Below, in pieces: positions 25,830-34,181 of a DNA stretch of 64,000 nucleotides. Position 1 is the first letter of the stretch, and every line of letters begins with the position of its first letter. The translations under genes were made by a program, and so were the position numbers. This DNA is from CAWFZT01 sp963820415 (GTDB lineage: Bacteria; Chloroflexota; Anaerolineae; Anaerolineales; Anaerolineaceae), in contig CAWFZT010000012.1 in NCBI GenBank assembly GCA_963820415.1, positions 248,001-312,000 on the forward strand, given 5' to 3'. The notes under the pieces were generated by a model that made no database searches, was not told the origin of the DNA, and was given only the letters and a program-made list of their open reading frames with translations.

Positions 25830-26753
25830 ATGTCATTAATATTTCATAAAAATACCTTTCTGGTTGTTTTCCTTGCGTTGGCGATGGTAAGCCTGTCCTG
25901 CGGCCTACCGTCCAAGCTCGTCCCGGCCACTCAGGTAGCGCCGGTCCAGTTCCCCCAGACAAAAGCGAGCGAAACCTCGCTGCCGCCGGTTACCTCAGCT
26001 ACCGATACGCCCGAGCAGCCAACCAGCTCGCCGGAACCTGCCCAGGTAACCGATACACCTGAAGCGAGCCTGCCCCAGGCAGATTTTGGCGGGGTGACGT
26101 TCTCTTACGACCCACAAATTGCCAGCAGCGTTTCGGGTGAAGAGGTACCCGCCACGCCTTCCGGGCAGGGCGCCCCCTGGGAGGTCCAGCCGGACACGAT
26201 CAAGTTCAGCTTCGATGGCTACCCGGTGAATGACAGCTTCACTCCCCCGGTGATTTTGATTTTCCCGGTTAAAGATTATCAAAGTATGAGCGATGTGGCC
26301 GCTAATATCATTGATGAGCTGCGCCAGGTGATCGCTGCGCGCCCTCAAACCGCTCCTGCCAATGGTTTCCCTTTTCTACCGATGTGGAATGCCGCCCAGA
26401 TGATGAGTACCAAGGTCGCCTACTTTAAAATTTCAAATGGGACGGGTGTTCGCTACCTGACCATGTATGCCCAGAATTCTGTGCCGGTCAACAACAAGTA
26501 CCTGTTTTACACCTACCAGGGCCTCACTTCCGGTGGCAAATATTACATCTCCGCCATCCTGCCAGTGACGAATGCCATCCTGCCGCCGGATGATTCGACC
26601 GTTCCCGGCGGAGATTATCAAGCATTCTCGAATAATTTCAAGAACTACATTAAAGGGATGCAGGATAAGCTCGACGCTCAGCCTGAAGATGCCTTCGTCC
26701 CCAGCCTGACACTGCTGGACGATATGATCAAGTCGATCGTGATCAATCACTAA
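25830..26753 (+). CDS. Lipoprotein with Thr/Pro linker, unknown function
   Basis: 307 residues. The lipoprotein signal ends in MVSLSCGLPS (Cys about residue 25). A Pro/Thr/Ala/Glu-rich linker runs to about residue 85, then a soluble domain starts at FGGVTFSYDPQIASSVSGEE and continues to the end. No family match comes to mind, but this domain plan (signal, flexible stalk, compact C-domain) is repeated several times in the window. AAGGAG stands seven bases before the ATG. It is followed at 26 bp by the PAP2 gene and may share its transcript. Confidence 0.65.
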   Translation: MSLIFHKNTFLVVFLALAMVSLSCGLPSKLVPATQVAPVQFPQTKASETSLPPVTSATDTPEQPTSSPEPAQVTDTPEASLPQADFGGVTFSYDPQIASSVSGEEVPATPSGQGAPWEVQPDTIKFSFDGYPVNDSFTPPVILIFPVKDYQSMSDVAANIIDELRQVIAARPQTAPANGFPFLPMWNAAQMMSTKVAYFKISNGTGVRYLTMYAQNSVPVNNKYLFYTYQGLTSGGKYYISAILPVTNAILPPDDSTVPGGDYQAFSNNFKNYIKGMQDKLDAQPEDAFVPSLTLLDDMIKSIVINH

Positions 26754-26779
26754 ACCTGGGTTTCCGCGGAGGCATCAAG

Positions 26780-27667
26780 ATGGCACAAATCCTGAACTGG
26801 GGGATTACAGTGATCCTTTGGGCGCAGCATTTTAGCCCTGCGCTGGATCTTCCATTCAAATTTTTTTCCTTCCTTGGCACGGAGGATTTCCTGTTCCTGA
26901 TCGTGCCGCTGGTGTATTGGTGCATCAACCGCCAGTTTGGAGCGCGGTTGAGCATGCTCTTCCTCGTTTCAACCTACGCCGTCTCGTATATCAAGGCGGC
27001 GGTCAACGAGCCGCGGCCTTTCACCGTCGATCCACGCATCAAAATGCTCGATACGGTCAACGATGCCGCCTTTCCCAGCGGGCATACCCAGGGGGCGGTA
27101 GTGGTATGGGGTTACCTGGCGACGGCGTTTAAACGCCGCTGGCTGACTATCCTGGCGATTGTCATGATGGTTTTTATTCCACTTTCCCGCATCTACCTGG
27201 GTGTGCATTACCCGACTGATGTGCTCGGCGGGTATATCATCGGCGGCTTGTTCCTCCTGGGAGGCATCTGGTTCCTGGAGCCGATCGAAGCCTGGTTGGG
27301 CAGAAAGGGCTTGTGGTGGCAGATTGGCCTGACCGTGCTGGCATCCGTGCTGCTGCTGGTTTTTCTACCAACGCACGACGACAACGGTATCACCGAGGCA
27401 GCCCTGCTGTGCAGCGGCGGCATTGGGCTGGCGCTGGAGCGCCGTTTTGTGCGCTTTTCGTCCAGAGGGACTCTTTCCGGCCTGATATTGCGCCTGTTAC
27501 TTGGGCTGGTGGTACTCTTAGGGCTGCGTTTTGGTTTAAGCGCTGCGTTCAGTCCGCTTGGCTCGGAAATGGCCTTCCGTTTTATCCGCTACATGATCAT
27601 TGGTCTGTGGTTCGTGGCTGGCGCGCCGTGGGTTTTCATTAAGCTCAAACTGGCTGAGTGCGAATAG
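26780..27667 (+). CDS. PAP2 family membrane phosphatase
   Basis: 295 residues with six to eight helices. All three signature motifs are present: KAAVNEPRPF (K-x6-RP with the usual spacing), FPSGHTQ (PSGH) and SRIYLGVHYPTD (SR-x5-H-x3-D). The family removes phosphate from lipid phosphates outside the membrane, such as undecaprenyl pyrophosphate or phosphatidate. GGAGG lies seven bases before the ATG. The second half carries three to four more helices than minimal PAP2 proteins, a form common in Chloroflexota and Firmicutes. Confidence 0.92.
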   Translation: MAQILNWGITVILWAQHFSPALDLPFKFFSFLGTEDFLFLIVPLVYWCINRQFGARLSMLFLVSTYAVSYIKAAVNEPRPFTVDPRIKMLDTVNDAAFPSGHTQGAVVVWGYLATAFKRRWLTILAIVMMVFIPLSRIYLGVHYPTDVLGGYIIGGLFLLGGIWFLEPIEAWLGRKGLWWQIGLTVLASVLLLVFLPTHDDNGITEAALLCSGGIGLALERRFVRFSSRGTLSGLILRLLLGLVVLLGLRFGLSAAFSPLGSEMAFRFIRYMIIGLWFVAGAPWVFIKLKLAECE

Positions 27668-27669
27668 AC

Positions 27670-27855
27670 ATGCTGTCTGAAACCACCAGCTCTATGATAA
27701 GCACCGGCAGCCCGGAGCCTTACCTGGGTAAGATTGCCGAAGCCGGTTTTTCCCATATCCACTGGGGACTCCAATGGGACACCGATTTCATCTACTCAAA
27801 GGATGAAATCGAGCAAATCCGGAGACTGGCGAATATGTTGGAAAAATCTCTTTAG
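27670..27855 (+). pseudogene. N-terminal fragment of a sugar phosphate isomerase/epimerase (TIM barrel)
   Basis: 61 codons. The segment SSMISTGSPEPYLGKIAEAG followed by FSHIHWGLQWDTDFIYS and KDEIEQIRRLANM looks like the first beta-alpha units of AP-endonuclease-2-type TIM-barrel proteins, whose full length is near 270 residues. The frame then stops and nothing similar follows. It begins two bases after the PAP2 stop. I interpret it as a deletion remnant; a functional small protein is less likely. Confidence 0.5.
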
Positions 27856-28023
27856 GTAAACGTAACCTTTTTCCATGATTAAACGAGCTTTAACCTGACA
27901 ATCACAATCACCTCATCTAATAATAGACAATTAAGGTAAATATAAGCTTATTAATTCTTTGTGTATGTTCTGGTTATGAAAGTAATAACCAACAATATAC
28001 ATTTATTCGTTTTGTGAGGAAAA

Positions 28024-29589
28024 ATGACTACATCCAATAAAAAGCTGAAAAAAAACAGGCTTTTCGTTTTTCTGTTTGTCACCTTATTTATCGGTTCGGC
28101 TTGCTCTTTGCTCTCACCCGTTCGGACCTCCGCTACAGTCTCCACAGCCACACCGGTGGTTCTTTCACTTACCAGCCTTCCTACCTCAACTCCAGTTGCG
28201 ATCCCTACCCAAGCGCCGCTGATTTTCCCTACCATTACGATTTTACCCAATGCCACGCTGGTTCCACTCCAACCCTCTGCGACCCAGCCAGAACCGCAGT
28301 TATCTGGGAGCGCCAAAGCTTTATTCGATGACAATTTCAGCAGCCAGGATGCCCCGATTAAAAACGGCTGGACCTTCGACACTAGTGACAGTTTTGACCA
28401 GCAATGGCAGCCAGGAATGCAGGTGTTCAACCTTAAATCAGCTAACAACATTTTTTGGGATTATCTACCGCAAACCTACCAGGACGTGGCTTTGACCATC
28501 GATGTACAGCCTACCACACCGGGTTATGTTGAGGACGGTATCATATTTGCTATCGTCCCCGGGACTACCAAGAATCAATACTTGTTTTCGGTGGATAACC
28601 AGGGCGAGTATTACCTCCAAAAAATGACCAATGACCAGTGGGCACCGGTTTCACCGACCAACCAGGCGCCTATCCCCACCACTACTTCGAGCTATCTCAA
28701 TACTGGGCAGGGCCGCAACCAACTAGGGGTTATTTACCTGGGGGGAACGATCTACCTGTATGCAAATGGTCACTTTTTAAATTCATACAAGGATCCCAAC
28801 CCGATCACAACTGCCGGCAATGCTGGTTTAAATTTCCAGACCGATAAAGACACTCCGGTGACCGTCAATCTCTTTCGCTACACAGTATACGATGCCCAGA
28901 GCGCCCTGGATGCCTGGGGGATGGGGACGCAGCCTTCTACTTCAGGGACTATCCAGCCAACCAACCCGGTCAAAATATTGTTGGATGACGATTTCAGCAG
29001 CCAGGATACCTCGAATAAAAATGGCTGGACCTTTGGCTCTAGCACCACTTTTGACCAGGTGTGGCAGCAGGGCATGCAGCAGTTCAGCCTGAAATCAGCT
29101 AACGGCATCTTCTGGGATTTCCTGCCGCAGGATTATACAGATGTGGCGGTTTCCATTGACGTACAGCCTACGACCAAGGGCTACGTGGAATATGGCATTA
29201 TTTTACGCGTCAACCCTTCCGCCAATAAAAATGAATACCTGTTTTCGGTAGATAACCAGGCTGAATATTACCTGCAGAAAATGGTCAATAACCAGTGGGC
29301 TTCAGTTTCACCGACCAACCTGGAACCGGTGCCATTGACCAAATCGAGTTTTCTGAATACTGGGATGGGGAGGAACCAGCTTGCCGCAATCATATTGGGC
29401 GATACAATTTATCTGTACGCCAACGGTCACTTTTTGAACTCCTTTAAGGACCCCAGCCCAATCAGCGCTTCCGGGAATGTGGGCTTGAATTTCCAAACGG
29501 ATACGGATATCCCTGAAACGGTTAACCTGTTCCGGTTTACCCTTTATGATGCACAGAGCGCTTTAGCGGAGTGGGGGACCAAACCCTAA
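28024..29589 (+). CDS. Lipoprotein with two tandem LamG/3-keto-disaccharide-hydrolase-like domains
   Basis: 521 residues. The signal ends in FIGSACSLLS (Cys about residue 27) and is followed by a Thr/Pro stalk. Two copies of one domain follow, about residues 100-297 and 319-516, sharing DDNFSSQD / DDDFSSQD, SANNIFWDYLPQ / SANGIFWDFLPQ, QYLFSVDNQGEYYLQKM / EYLFSVDNQAEYYLQKM and IYLYANGHFLNSYKDPNPI. The pattern (FDDNFS start, LNFQTD end) fits concanavalin-like carbohydrate-binding folds such as the DUF1080/LamG group. The copies are offset by about 657 bp and remain very similar in DNA, so the duplication is fairly recent. GTGAGGAAAA precedes the ATG. Likely a surface sugar-binding protein. Confidence 0.75.
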   Translation: MTTSNKKLKKNRLFVFLFVTLFIGSACSLLSPVRTSATVSTATPVVLSLTSLPTSTPVAIPTQAPLIFPTITILPNATLVPLQPSATQPEPQLSGSAKALFDDNFSSQDAPIKNGWTFDTSDSFDQQWQPGMQVFNLKSANNIFWDYLPQTYQDVALTIDVQPTTPGYVEDGIIFAIVPGTTKNQYLFSVDNQGEYYLQKMTNDQWAPVSPTNQAPIPTTTSSYLNTGQGRNQLGVIYLGGTIYLYANGHFLNSYKDPNPITTAGNAGLNFQTDKDTPVTVNLFRYTVYDAQSALDAWGMGTQPSTSGTIQPTNPVKILLDDDFSSQDTSNKNGWTFGSSTTFDQVWQQGMQQFSLKSANGIFWDFLPQDYTDVAVSIDVQPTTKGYVEYGIILRVNPSANKNEYLFSVDNQAEYYLQKMVNNQWASVSPTNLEPVPLTKSSFLNTGMGRNQLAAIILGDTIYLYANGHFLNSFKDPSPISASGNVGLNFQTDTDIPETVNLFRFTLYDAQSALAEWGTKP

Positions 29590-29683
29590 GTCCGGCTCCC
29601 AAAATGTCAACTTTTTCCCCTGCTGCTTGTAACTGGGCGGGGGATTTCTGTTTTATAATAAGTCACTTCACATAGAGGGAATC

Positions 29684-30955
29684 ATGGCCCACAATACTCT
29701 CAAATCAGGGTACCAACAACTGGTGGAACGGCTGAACCGATTTCCACAGGGGGCTCCACCTTCAGAGACGCTATATAAGATCCTGCGTGTGCTTTTCGAC
29801 GAACGGGAAGCCGGGCTGTTGGCCCTGCTGCCGATCAAGCCTTTTTCGGCTGCCCAAGCGGCGTGTAACTGGCAGATGGAAGAGCTGGAGGCGCGCAAAC
29901 TGCTCGAAACCCTGGCGGGCAGGGCCATTCTGGTGGATGTGGATGGCGTATATACCCTGCCGCCCCCCATGGCAGGTTTCTTCGAGTTTTCGATGATGCG
30001 TCTGCGTGGAGACGTTGACCAGAAGCTGCTGGGTGAACTGTATTACCAGTATATGAATGTCGAAGAGGAGTTCATTAAGGCCCTGTTTGTCAATGGCGAG
30101 ACCCAACTCGGGCGGTTATACGTGAACGAGCCGGCCTTATCGGAAGAGAATGCGCTGCACGTGCTGGACTACGAACGCGCCAGTGAAGTGATCCGCAGCG
30201 CCTCCTGCCGAGGGGTGGGGGTGTGCTACTGCCGGCACAAAATGGAGCATGTCGGCCGCAACTGTGCGGCGCCCAAAGACATCTGCATGACCTTTAATTC
30301 GTCGGCGATTTCGCTGACGCGCAACGGCTACGCCCGCCCGGTCGACGTGGCCGAAGGGTTGTATTTACTGCAAGAGGCCTACGAAAACAATCTGGTGCAG
30401 TTCGGTGAAAACGTGCAGTGTGGGGTGAATTTTATCTGCAACTGCTGTGGATGCTGCTGCGAGGCCATGATCGCGGCGCGCAAATTTGGCTTGCTGCACC
30501 CTGTGCACACCACCAACTTCCTGCCCGAGGTTGACGAAGCCCTCTGCAACGGCTGCGGGAAATGCGTCGCCGCCTGCCCGGTGGAGGCGATGGGGCTGGT
30601 TTCGGCCAACGACCCGCGCCATCCCAAGCAAAAAAAAGCCAGGGTGGATCAGGAGCTGTGCCTGGGCTGTGGAGTGTGCACGCGCACCTGCACGCTCAAA
30701 GGGCTGGCGCTGCGCTCCCGCCAGGAACATGTCATCACCCCGGTCAATTCGGTGCACCGGGTGGTGTTGATGGCTGTCGAACGCGGCACCTTGCAGAACC
30801 TGATCTTCGATAACCAGGTGCTGGCAAGCCACCGCGCTCTGGCAGCCATGCTGGGTGCCATCCTGAAAATGCCACCGGTCAAACAGGCCATGGCCAGCCA
30901 GCAGATAAAATCGCGCTACCTGCTGCGGCTGCTGGAAAGCCTGAAGCTGGCCTAG
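29684..30955 (+). CDS. 4Fe-4S dicluster protein with N-terminal helix-turn-helix-like region
   Basis: 423 residues. The first 110 resemble a winged-helix fold (ACNWQMEELEARKLLETLAG). A first Cys group reads SCRGVGVCYCRHKMEHVG then NCAAPKDICMTF; a striking second one reads CNCCGCCCEAM; two classical ferredoxin motifs follow, CNGCGKCVAACPVEAMGL and CLGCGVCTRTCTLKGLAL, each lacking nothing needed for a 4Fe-4S cluster except that the second ends CT instead of CP. No membrane segment or export signal is visible, so it is cytoplasmic, probably an electron carrier or redox sensor. The gene stands alone and its stop is five bases from the converging isomerase gene. Confidence 0.8.
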   Translation: MAHNTLKSGYQQLVERLNRFPQGAPPSETLYKILRVLFDEREAGLLALLPIKPFSAAQAACNWQMEELEARKLLETLAGRAILVDVDGVYTLPPPMAGFFEFSMMRLRGDVDQKLLGELYYQYMNVEEEFIKALFVNGETQLGRLYVNEPALSEENALHVLDYERASEVIRSASCRGVGVCYCRHKMEHVGRNCAAPKDICMTFNSSAISLTRNGYARPVDVAEGLYLLQEAYENNLVQFGENVQCGVNFICNCCGCCCEAMIAARKFGLLHPVHTTNFLPEVDEALCNGCGKCVAACPVEAMGLVSANDPRHPKQKKARVDQELCLGCGVCTRTCTLKGLALRSRQEHVITPVNSVHRVVLMAVERGTLQNLIFDNQVLASHRALAAMLGAILKMPPVKQAMASQQIKSRYLLRLLESLKLA

Positions 30956-30960
30956 TTAAA

Positions 30961-31716
30961 TCAGGCTTTACCCATCCTGCGCATGCCGTCCAGGCAGGCG
31001 GCAATTGAATCCAGAGGGGAAACAGGGTAACGTTCCTGTTCCACAATGTACCAGGCAGTGCGGCCCTGGACATCCACCAGGTCAAAAATTTCTTTCCAGG
31101 GGGCCTGCCCATCTCCGAGCAGCACGACCTGGTCGCCGGGCAAATAATCGCTCATGTGCAGGGTGACTGCCCGCCCAGGATAGCGCTTGAGACAAGCCAA
31201 CGGGTCGCCTCCCCCGTAGATAACATGGTGGATATCCAACTGCATGATCACATCGGGTGTGGTGTGGCCGAAGAACAGGTCAAAGGGGATCTGTCCTTCC
31301 AGTTTATGGAACTCCTCGTCATGGTTGTGGTAGCCAACCTGCAGGCCGTAAGGTTTCAAGCGCCCGGCCAAGGAATTAAACAGTTCAGCCGTCGCCAACC
31401 ACGCCCTGGCAGAATTCCGGTGTTCTTCAGGAAGCCCGGGCACGAGCAGGTATTTGTTCCCCAGGGTCAGGTGGAACTCGGCGGTTTTCGGTAGGGCGTC
31501 GCCTATAAGCTGGTCCACACCGATGTGGGCGCCACTGGCCTTCAGCCCCAGGTCATCCAGCATGCGGCGTAAATCGGCGGCTTTGTAACCATGGTAACCG
31601 CCAAACTCAACCCCTGCATAGCCCATTTTACTGATTTGCGCCAGCGTTCCCGGCAGGTCCCGGGCGCAGTCGTCACGGACGGAATAAAGCTGCACGCCAA
31701 CTGGAATTCTTGCCAT
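30961..31716 (-). CDS. Sugar phosphate isomerase/epimerase family (TIM barrel)
   Basis: 251 residues. The N-terminus IPVGVQLYSVRDDCARDL is the hallmark of the AP-endonuclease-2-like sugar isomerases (inosose isomerase, xylose isomerase-like). Further conserved points are YAGVEFGGYHG, YHNHDEEFH (metal-binding His/Glu region) and MQLDIHHVIYGGGDP (metal-binding Asp). It is expected to use a divalent metal to isomerise or epimerise a sugar or cyclitol. GGGAGGGAAAG precedes ATG 31716. It is divergent from a lectin-like lipoprotein, with palindrome copy E in the gap. Confidence 0.88.
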   Translation of the reverse strand: MARIPVGVQLYSVRDDCARDLPGTLAQISKMGYAGVEFGGYHGYKAADLRRMLDDLGLKASGAHIGVDQLIGDALPKTAEFHLTLGNKYLLVPGLPEEHRNSARAWLATAELFNSLAGRLKPYGLQVGYHNHDEEFHKLEGQIPFDLFFGHTTPDVIMQLDIHHVIYGGGDPLACLKRYPGRAVTLHMSDYLPGDQVVLLGDGQAPWKEIFDLVDVQGRTAWYIVEQERYPVSPLDSIAACLDGMRRMGKA

Positions 31717-31808
31717 CTTTCCCTCCCGAAGTAAATGATATAGATTTGCCCAATTATAGCTTGAATTCAAAAGTGGTTCCCTCAATCAGTGTGCATCTGT
31801 GTTGGCAC

Positions 31809-31889
31809 ATTGGGATTTACCGTAGAAAGTCCCCAGATTTTGGGTTGTCATGACAACTCAAAATATGGGAGTTCACCAAGACTATTCCC
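31809..31889. repeat. Dispersed palindrome family, copy E
   Basis: Palindrome of about 80 bp centred on TTGTCATGACAA, inner arms CCCAGATTTTGGG and CTCAAAATATGGG, outer arms TTGGGATTTACCGTAGAAAG and CACCAAGACTATTCCCA. It lies between divergent genes. The inner GGTTGTC/GACAAC pair differs from copy D in both arms, so the pairing is kept. Confidence 0.75.
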
Positions 31890-31934
31890 AGAGAACTTCT
31901 GTGGTAAGAGCTCTTCTTTGGTTTTGACCTGGGC

Positions 31935-31940
31935 TATAAT
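31935..31940 (+). promoter_or_regulatory. TATAAT -10 element for the 31958 lipoprotein
   Basis: TATAAT is followed within 18 bases by the start codon, with GGGAGGGAGA between them as ribosome site. No convincing -35 is seen. Confidence 0.5.
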
Positions 31941-31957
31941 TGTCCTGGGAGGGAGAC

Positions 31958-33231
31958 ATGAAACTCAAGTGGATTTTCCCTGCAATTATTATCGGGTTCT
32001 TGATAGCCTGTAATTTGCTCTCACGCCCGGTTAAACTGTCATGCCTGCCATACCTACCACGCCTGCCAGCCCGGCTGTAAGCGCTGCTGAGCTGAGCTAT
32101 GCCGTCAGCGCCTGTAACGAAAAGATTAAAATGGACAATACGCACATGGTGACGATCACCAGTAATGGCTACCAGGTGCTGGTCGAACAGGATGCGGGGT
32201 ATGTGTGCTGCGCCAAGATAGGGATGGAGCTAAAACAAGTCGGCAGCCTGTTGAAAATCATTGAGACGAATACGGGCGACATGTGCAAGTGCATCTGCGG
32301 CTATCACGTTTCGGCGCAGATCAGTGGACTGGCGCCGGGTAGTTACCACGTCCAGGTGTGGGGCATCCAGTTCATAGACGTGCAGGAATTAAAGCTGCTT
32401 GGGGAGGGGGATGTTACCATCACCACTCAGACAACCTCGAATAAACCGGTTATTTCGACTGCATTACCTGACTTGATGGTAGAGAATGGCTATTATTCTG
32501 TGCGTTATTTTGGCTGCCCGTGGGGAGACCCAGGCGAGGTGCGCGGCTGGGTGAAAAACATCGGAGACGGAAATGCCGGACCCTTTGAGGTAGAGATAAA
32601 CAGTGGAACGACCACATTGCCAGGGCTGGAGTCCGGGGTTGGGGTGTGGGCGTCGGTGCCTTTTGCCAGCGGCCCGGTGGGCGGGGTAAATATCAATGTC
32701 GACCCCAATCATAAACTCCAGGAAACAAATAAGAGCAATAATCAATATAACATTCTCTTTACCCCACCGCCGACCTGCACCACAGCTACGCCCGGCTTTG
32801 AGGTTACCCCTTCAGTCACGTCGACAGCCATTCCCGTGCAAACGCTGACTTTCACGGTGGCTGCCGCCGAACGCTGGAATATGCTTGAGATAGAAATTCA
32901 CCGAGGAGATACCGTTCATATTAAATATATGAGCGGAAAATGGACGTATTCGCCCCAGGTGGCGCCTTTGGGTGCCAACGGCAATGCCACAACCGCGGCC
33001 TGTGGCTCGACCAAACCCGGGGCGCGCTGCGCTGAACCGCTGCCGTATGCGCCGGATGGAGCTTTGATTGCCACCTATGATAATCCGGCTTATTTTTTGG
33101 TTGGAAATGAATTTACTTTCATCGCTGCGCAGGACGGCTTTTTGAACCTGAAGATGAACGCCGCCGAAGATGAAAAGACTTTGCAGGACCGCAGCGGAGA
33201 AATCAGCGTAGAAATTACCATCAAGAAGTAG
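31958..33231 (+). CDS. Lipoprotein with CARDB and PA-IL (LecA)-like lectin domains, frameshifted near its N-terminus
   Basis: The signal MKLKWIFPAIIIGFLIACNL lies in one frame from ATG 31958; the rest, from about MPAIPTTPASP onward, lies in another, so one indel is needed between 32035 and 32080. Joined, the protein is about 424 residues: a cysteine-containing first domain (GYVCCAKIG, MCKCICGYH), a CARDB-type Ig domain (PDLMVENGYY to VDPNHKLQETNKSNNQY), and a C-terminal domain with DTVHIKYMSGKWTYSP, ALIATYDNPAYFLVGN and DRSGEISVEITIK that matches the PA-IL galactose-binding lectin fold. It would sit on the outer surface bound to lipid and hold sugars. A TATAAT and a good ribosome site precede the signal peptide, which supports the joined reading. 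Confidence 0.7.
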
Positions 33232-33264
33232 AGATTGTTTTAAAAAACTAAAGGAGGCTTTACC

Positions 33265-34059
33265 ATGCAATGGGAACATTTGACATCTCCAGATTTTGCA
33301 GAAGCAGTCAAGAACACCGGCGTATGCTTGATTGCGTTCGGGGTGGTCGAAAGGCACAGCGACCATCTTCCGCTTGGGACGGATTTTCTTAACGGGCATA
33401 AGTTGTGCAGCCTGGCGGCGGAAAAAGAGCCGGCCGTGGTTTTCCCGCCCTTTTATTTTGGCCAGATCTATGAGGCGCGCTGCTATCCGGGCACAGTTAC
33501 GCTACGACCCACCTTGCTGCTGGATTTGATCGAGGGTGTGCTGGATGAGATCGGGCGCAACGGGTTCAAGAAGATCATCCTGGTCAGCGCGCATGGCGGA
33601 AACAGGCACTTGCTGCCATTTATCACCCAGTGCACATTATGGGAGCAGAAGCCTTATTCTCTTTACCTGTATAAGGGCGATTTTCCGCAGGAAAAGCAGA
33701 AAGAATGGGATGCGATTCTGGAAACCGGCCTGCATGAGCACGCTTGCGAGTGCGAAACGAGCATTTCGCTGGCCAATCATACTCAATTGGTCAAGATGGA
33801 CCGTGTTCCGGCGCAGCCGGCGGACCCTTTGAACCGGCTGGCGCACCTGCCAGCCAACCAGTCTGGGATATACTGGTACAGCGACTTTCCGGACCATTAT
33901 GCCGGGGATGCGCGCCCTGCCTCTGTTGAGAAGGGCTTGAAGCTGCGCCAACTCCTGGTAGACGCGCTGGTGGAATTTATCGCCGCAGTCAAAGCCGACA
34001 CGGTCGTACCTGCCTTGGAAAAGGAGTTTTTTGAACGAGTTGACAAATTGAAAGGTTAA
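33265..34059 (+). CDS. Creatininase-family amidohydrolase
   Basis: 264 residues. The metal-site motifs are GVVERHSDHLPLGTD (Glu, His and Asp ligands), SAHGGNRHL and HACECETSISLA, matching the creatininase/mycofactocin MftE/FAPy-deaminase family, which uses two metals to open or cut cyclic amides. The exact substrate is unknown, as in most environmental members. AGGAGG lies eight bases before the ATG. It is preceded by the lectin-like lipoprotein at 33 bp and followed by a strong hairpin. Confidence 0.88.
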   Translation: MQWEHLTSPDFAEAVKNTGVCLIAFGVVERHSDHLPLGTDFLNGHKLCSLAAEKEPAVVFPPFYFGQIYEARCYPGTVTLRPTLLLDLIEGVLDEIGRNGFKKIILVSAHGGNRHLLPFITQCTLWEQKPYSLYLYKGDFPQEKQKEWDAILETGLHEHACECETSISLANHTQLVKMDRVPAQPADPLNRLAHLPANQSGIYWYSDFPDHYAGDARPASVEKGLKLRQLLVDALVEFIAAVKADTVVPALEKEFFERVDKLKG

Positions 34060-34098
34060 ACCCGACAATTTATGGGATAATTTCATTTTGTGACTTAA

Positions 34099-34140
34099 AA
34101 CCTTGCGAAGGTTTCCCCCCTTGGGGGCCTTCGCAAGGTT
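34099..34140 (+). terminator. Long hairpin after the creatininase-like gene
   Basis: Perfect 13-bp arms AACCTTGCGAAGG (34099-34111) and CCTTCGCAAGGTT (34128-34140) enclose a second CCCCC/GGGGG stem. Probable terminator; it shares the TTGCGAAGG word with the hairpin at 19709. Confidence 0.65.
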
Positions 34141-34181
34141 GTCATAAAATCTAATACGTAGATACGCAAAGGATAAAGGAC

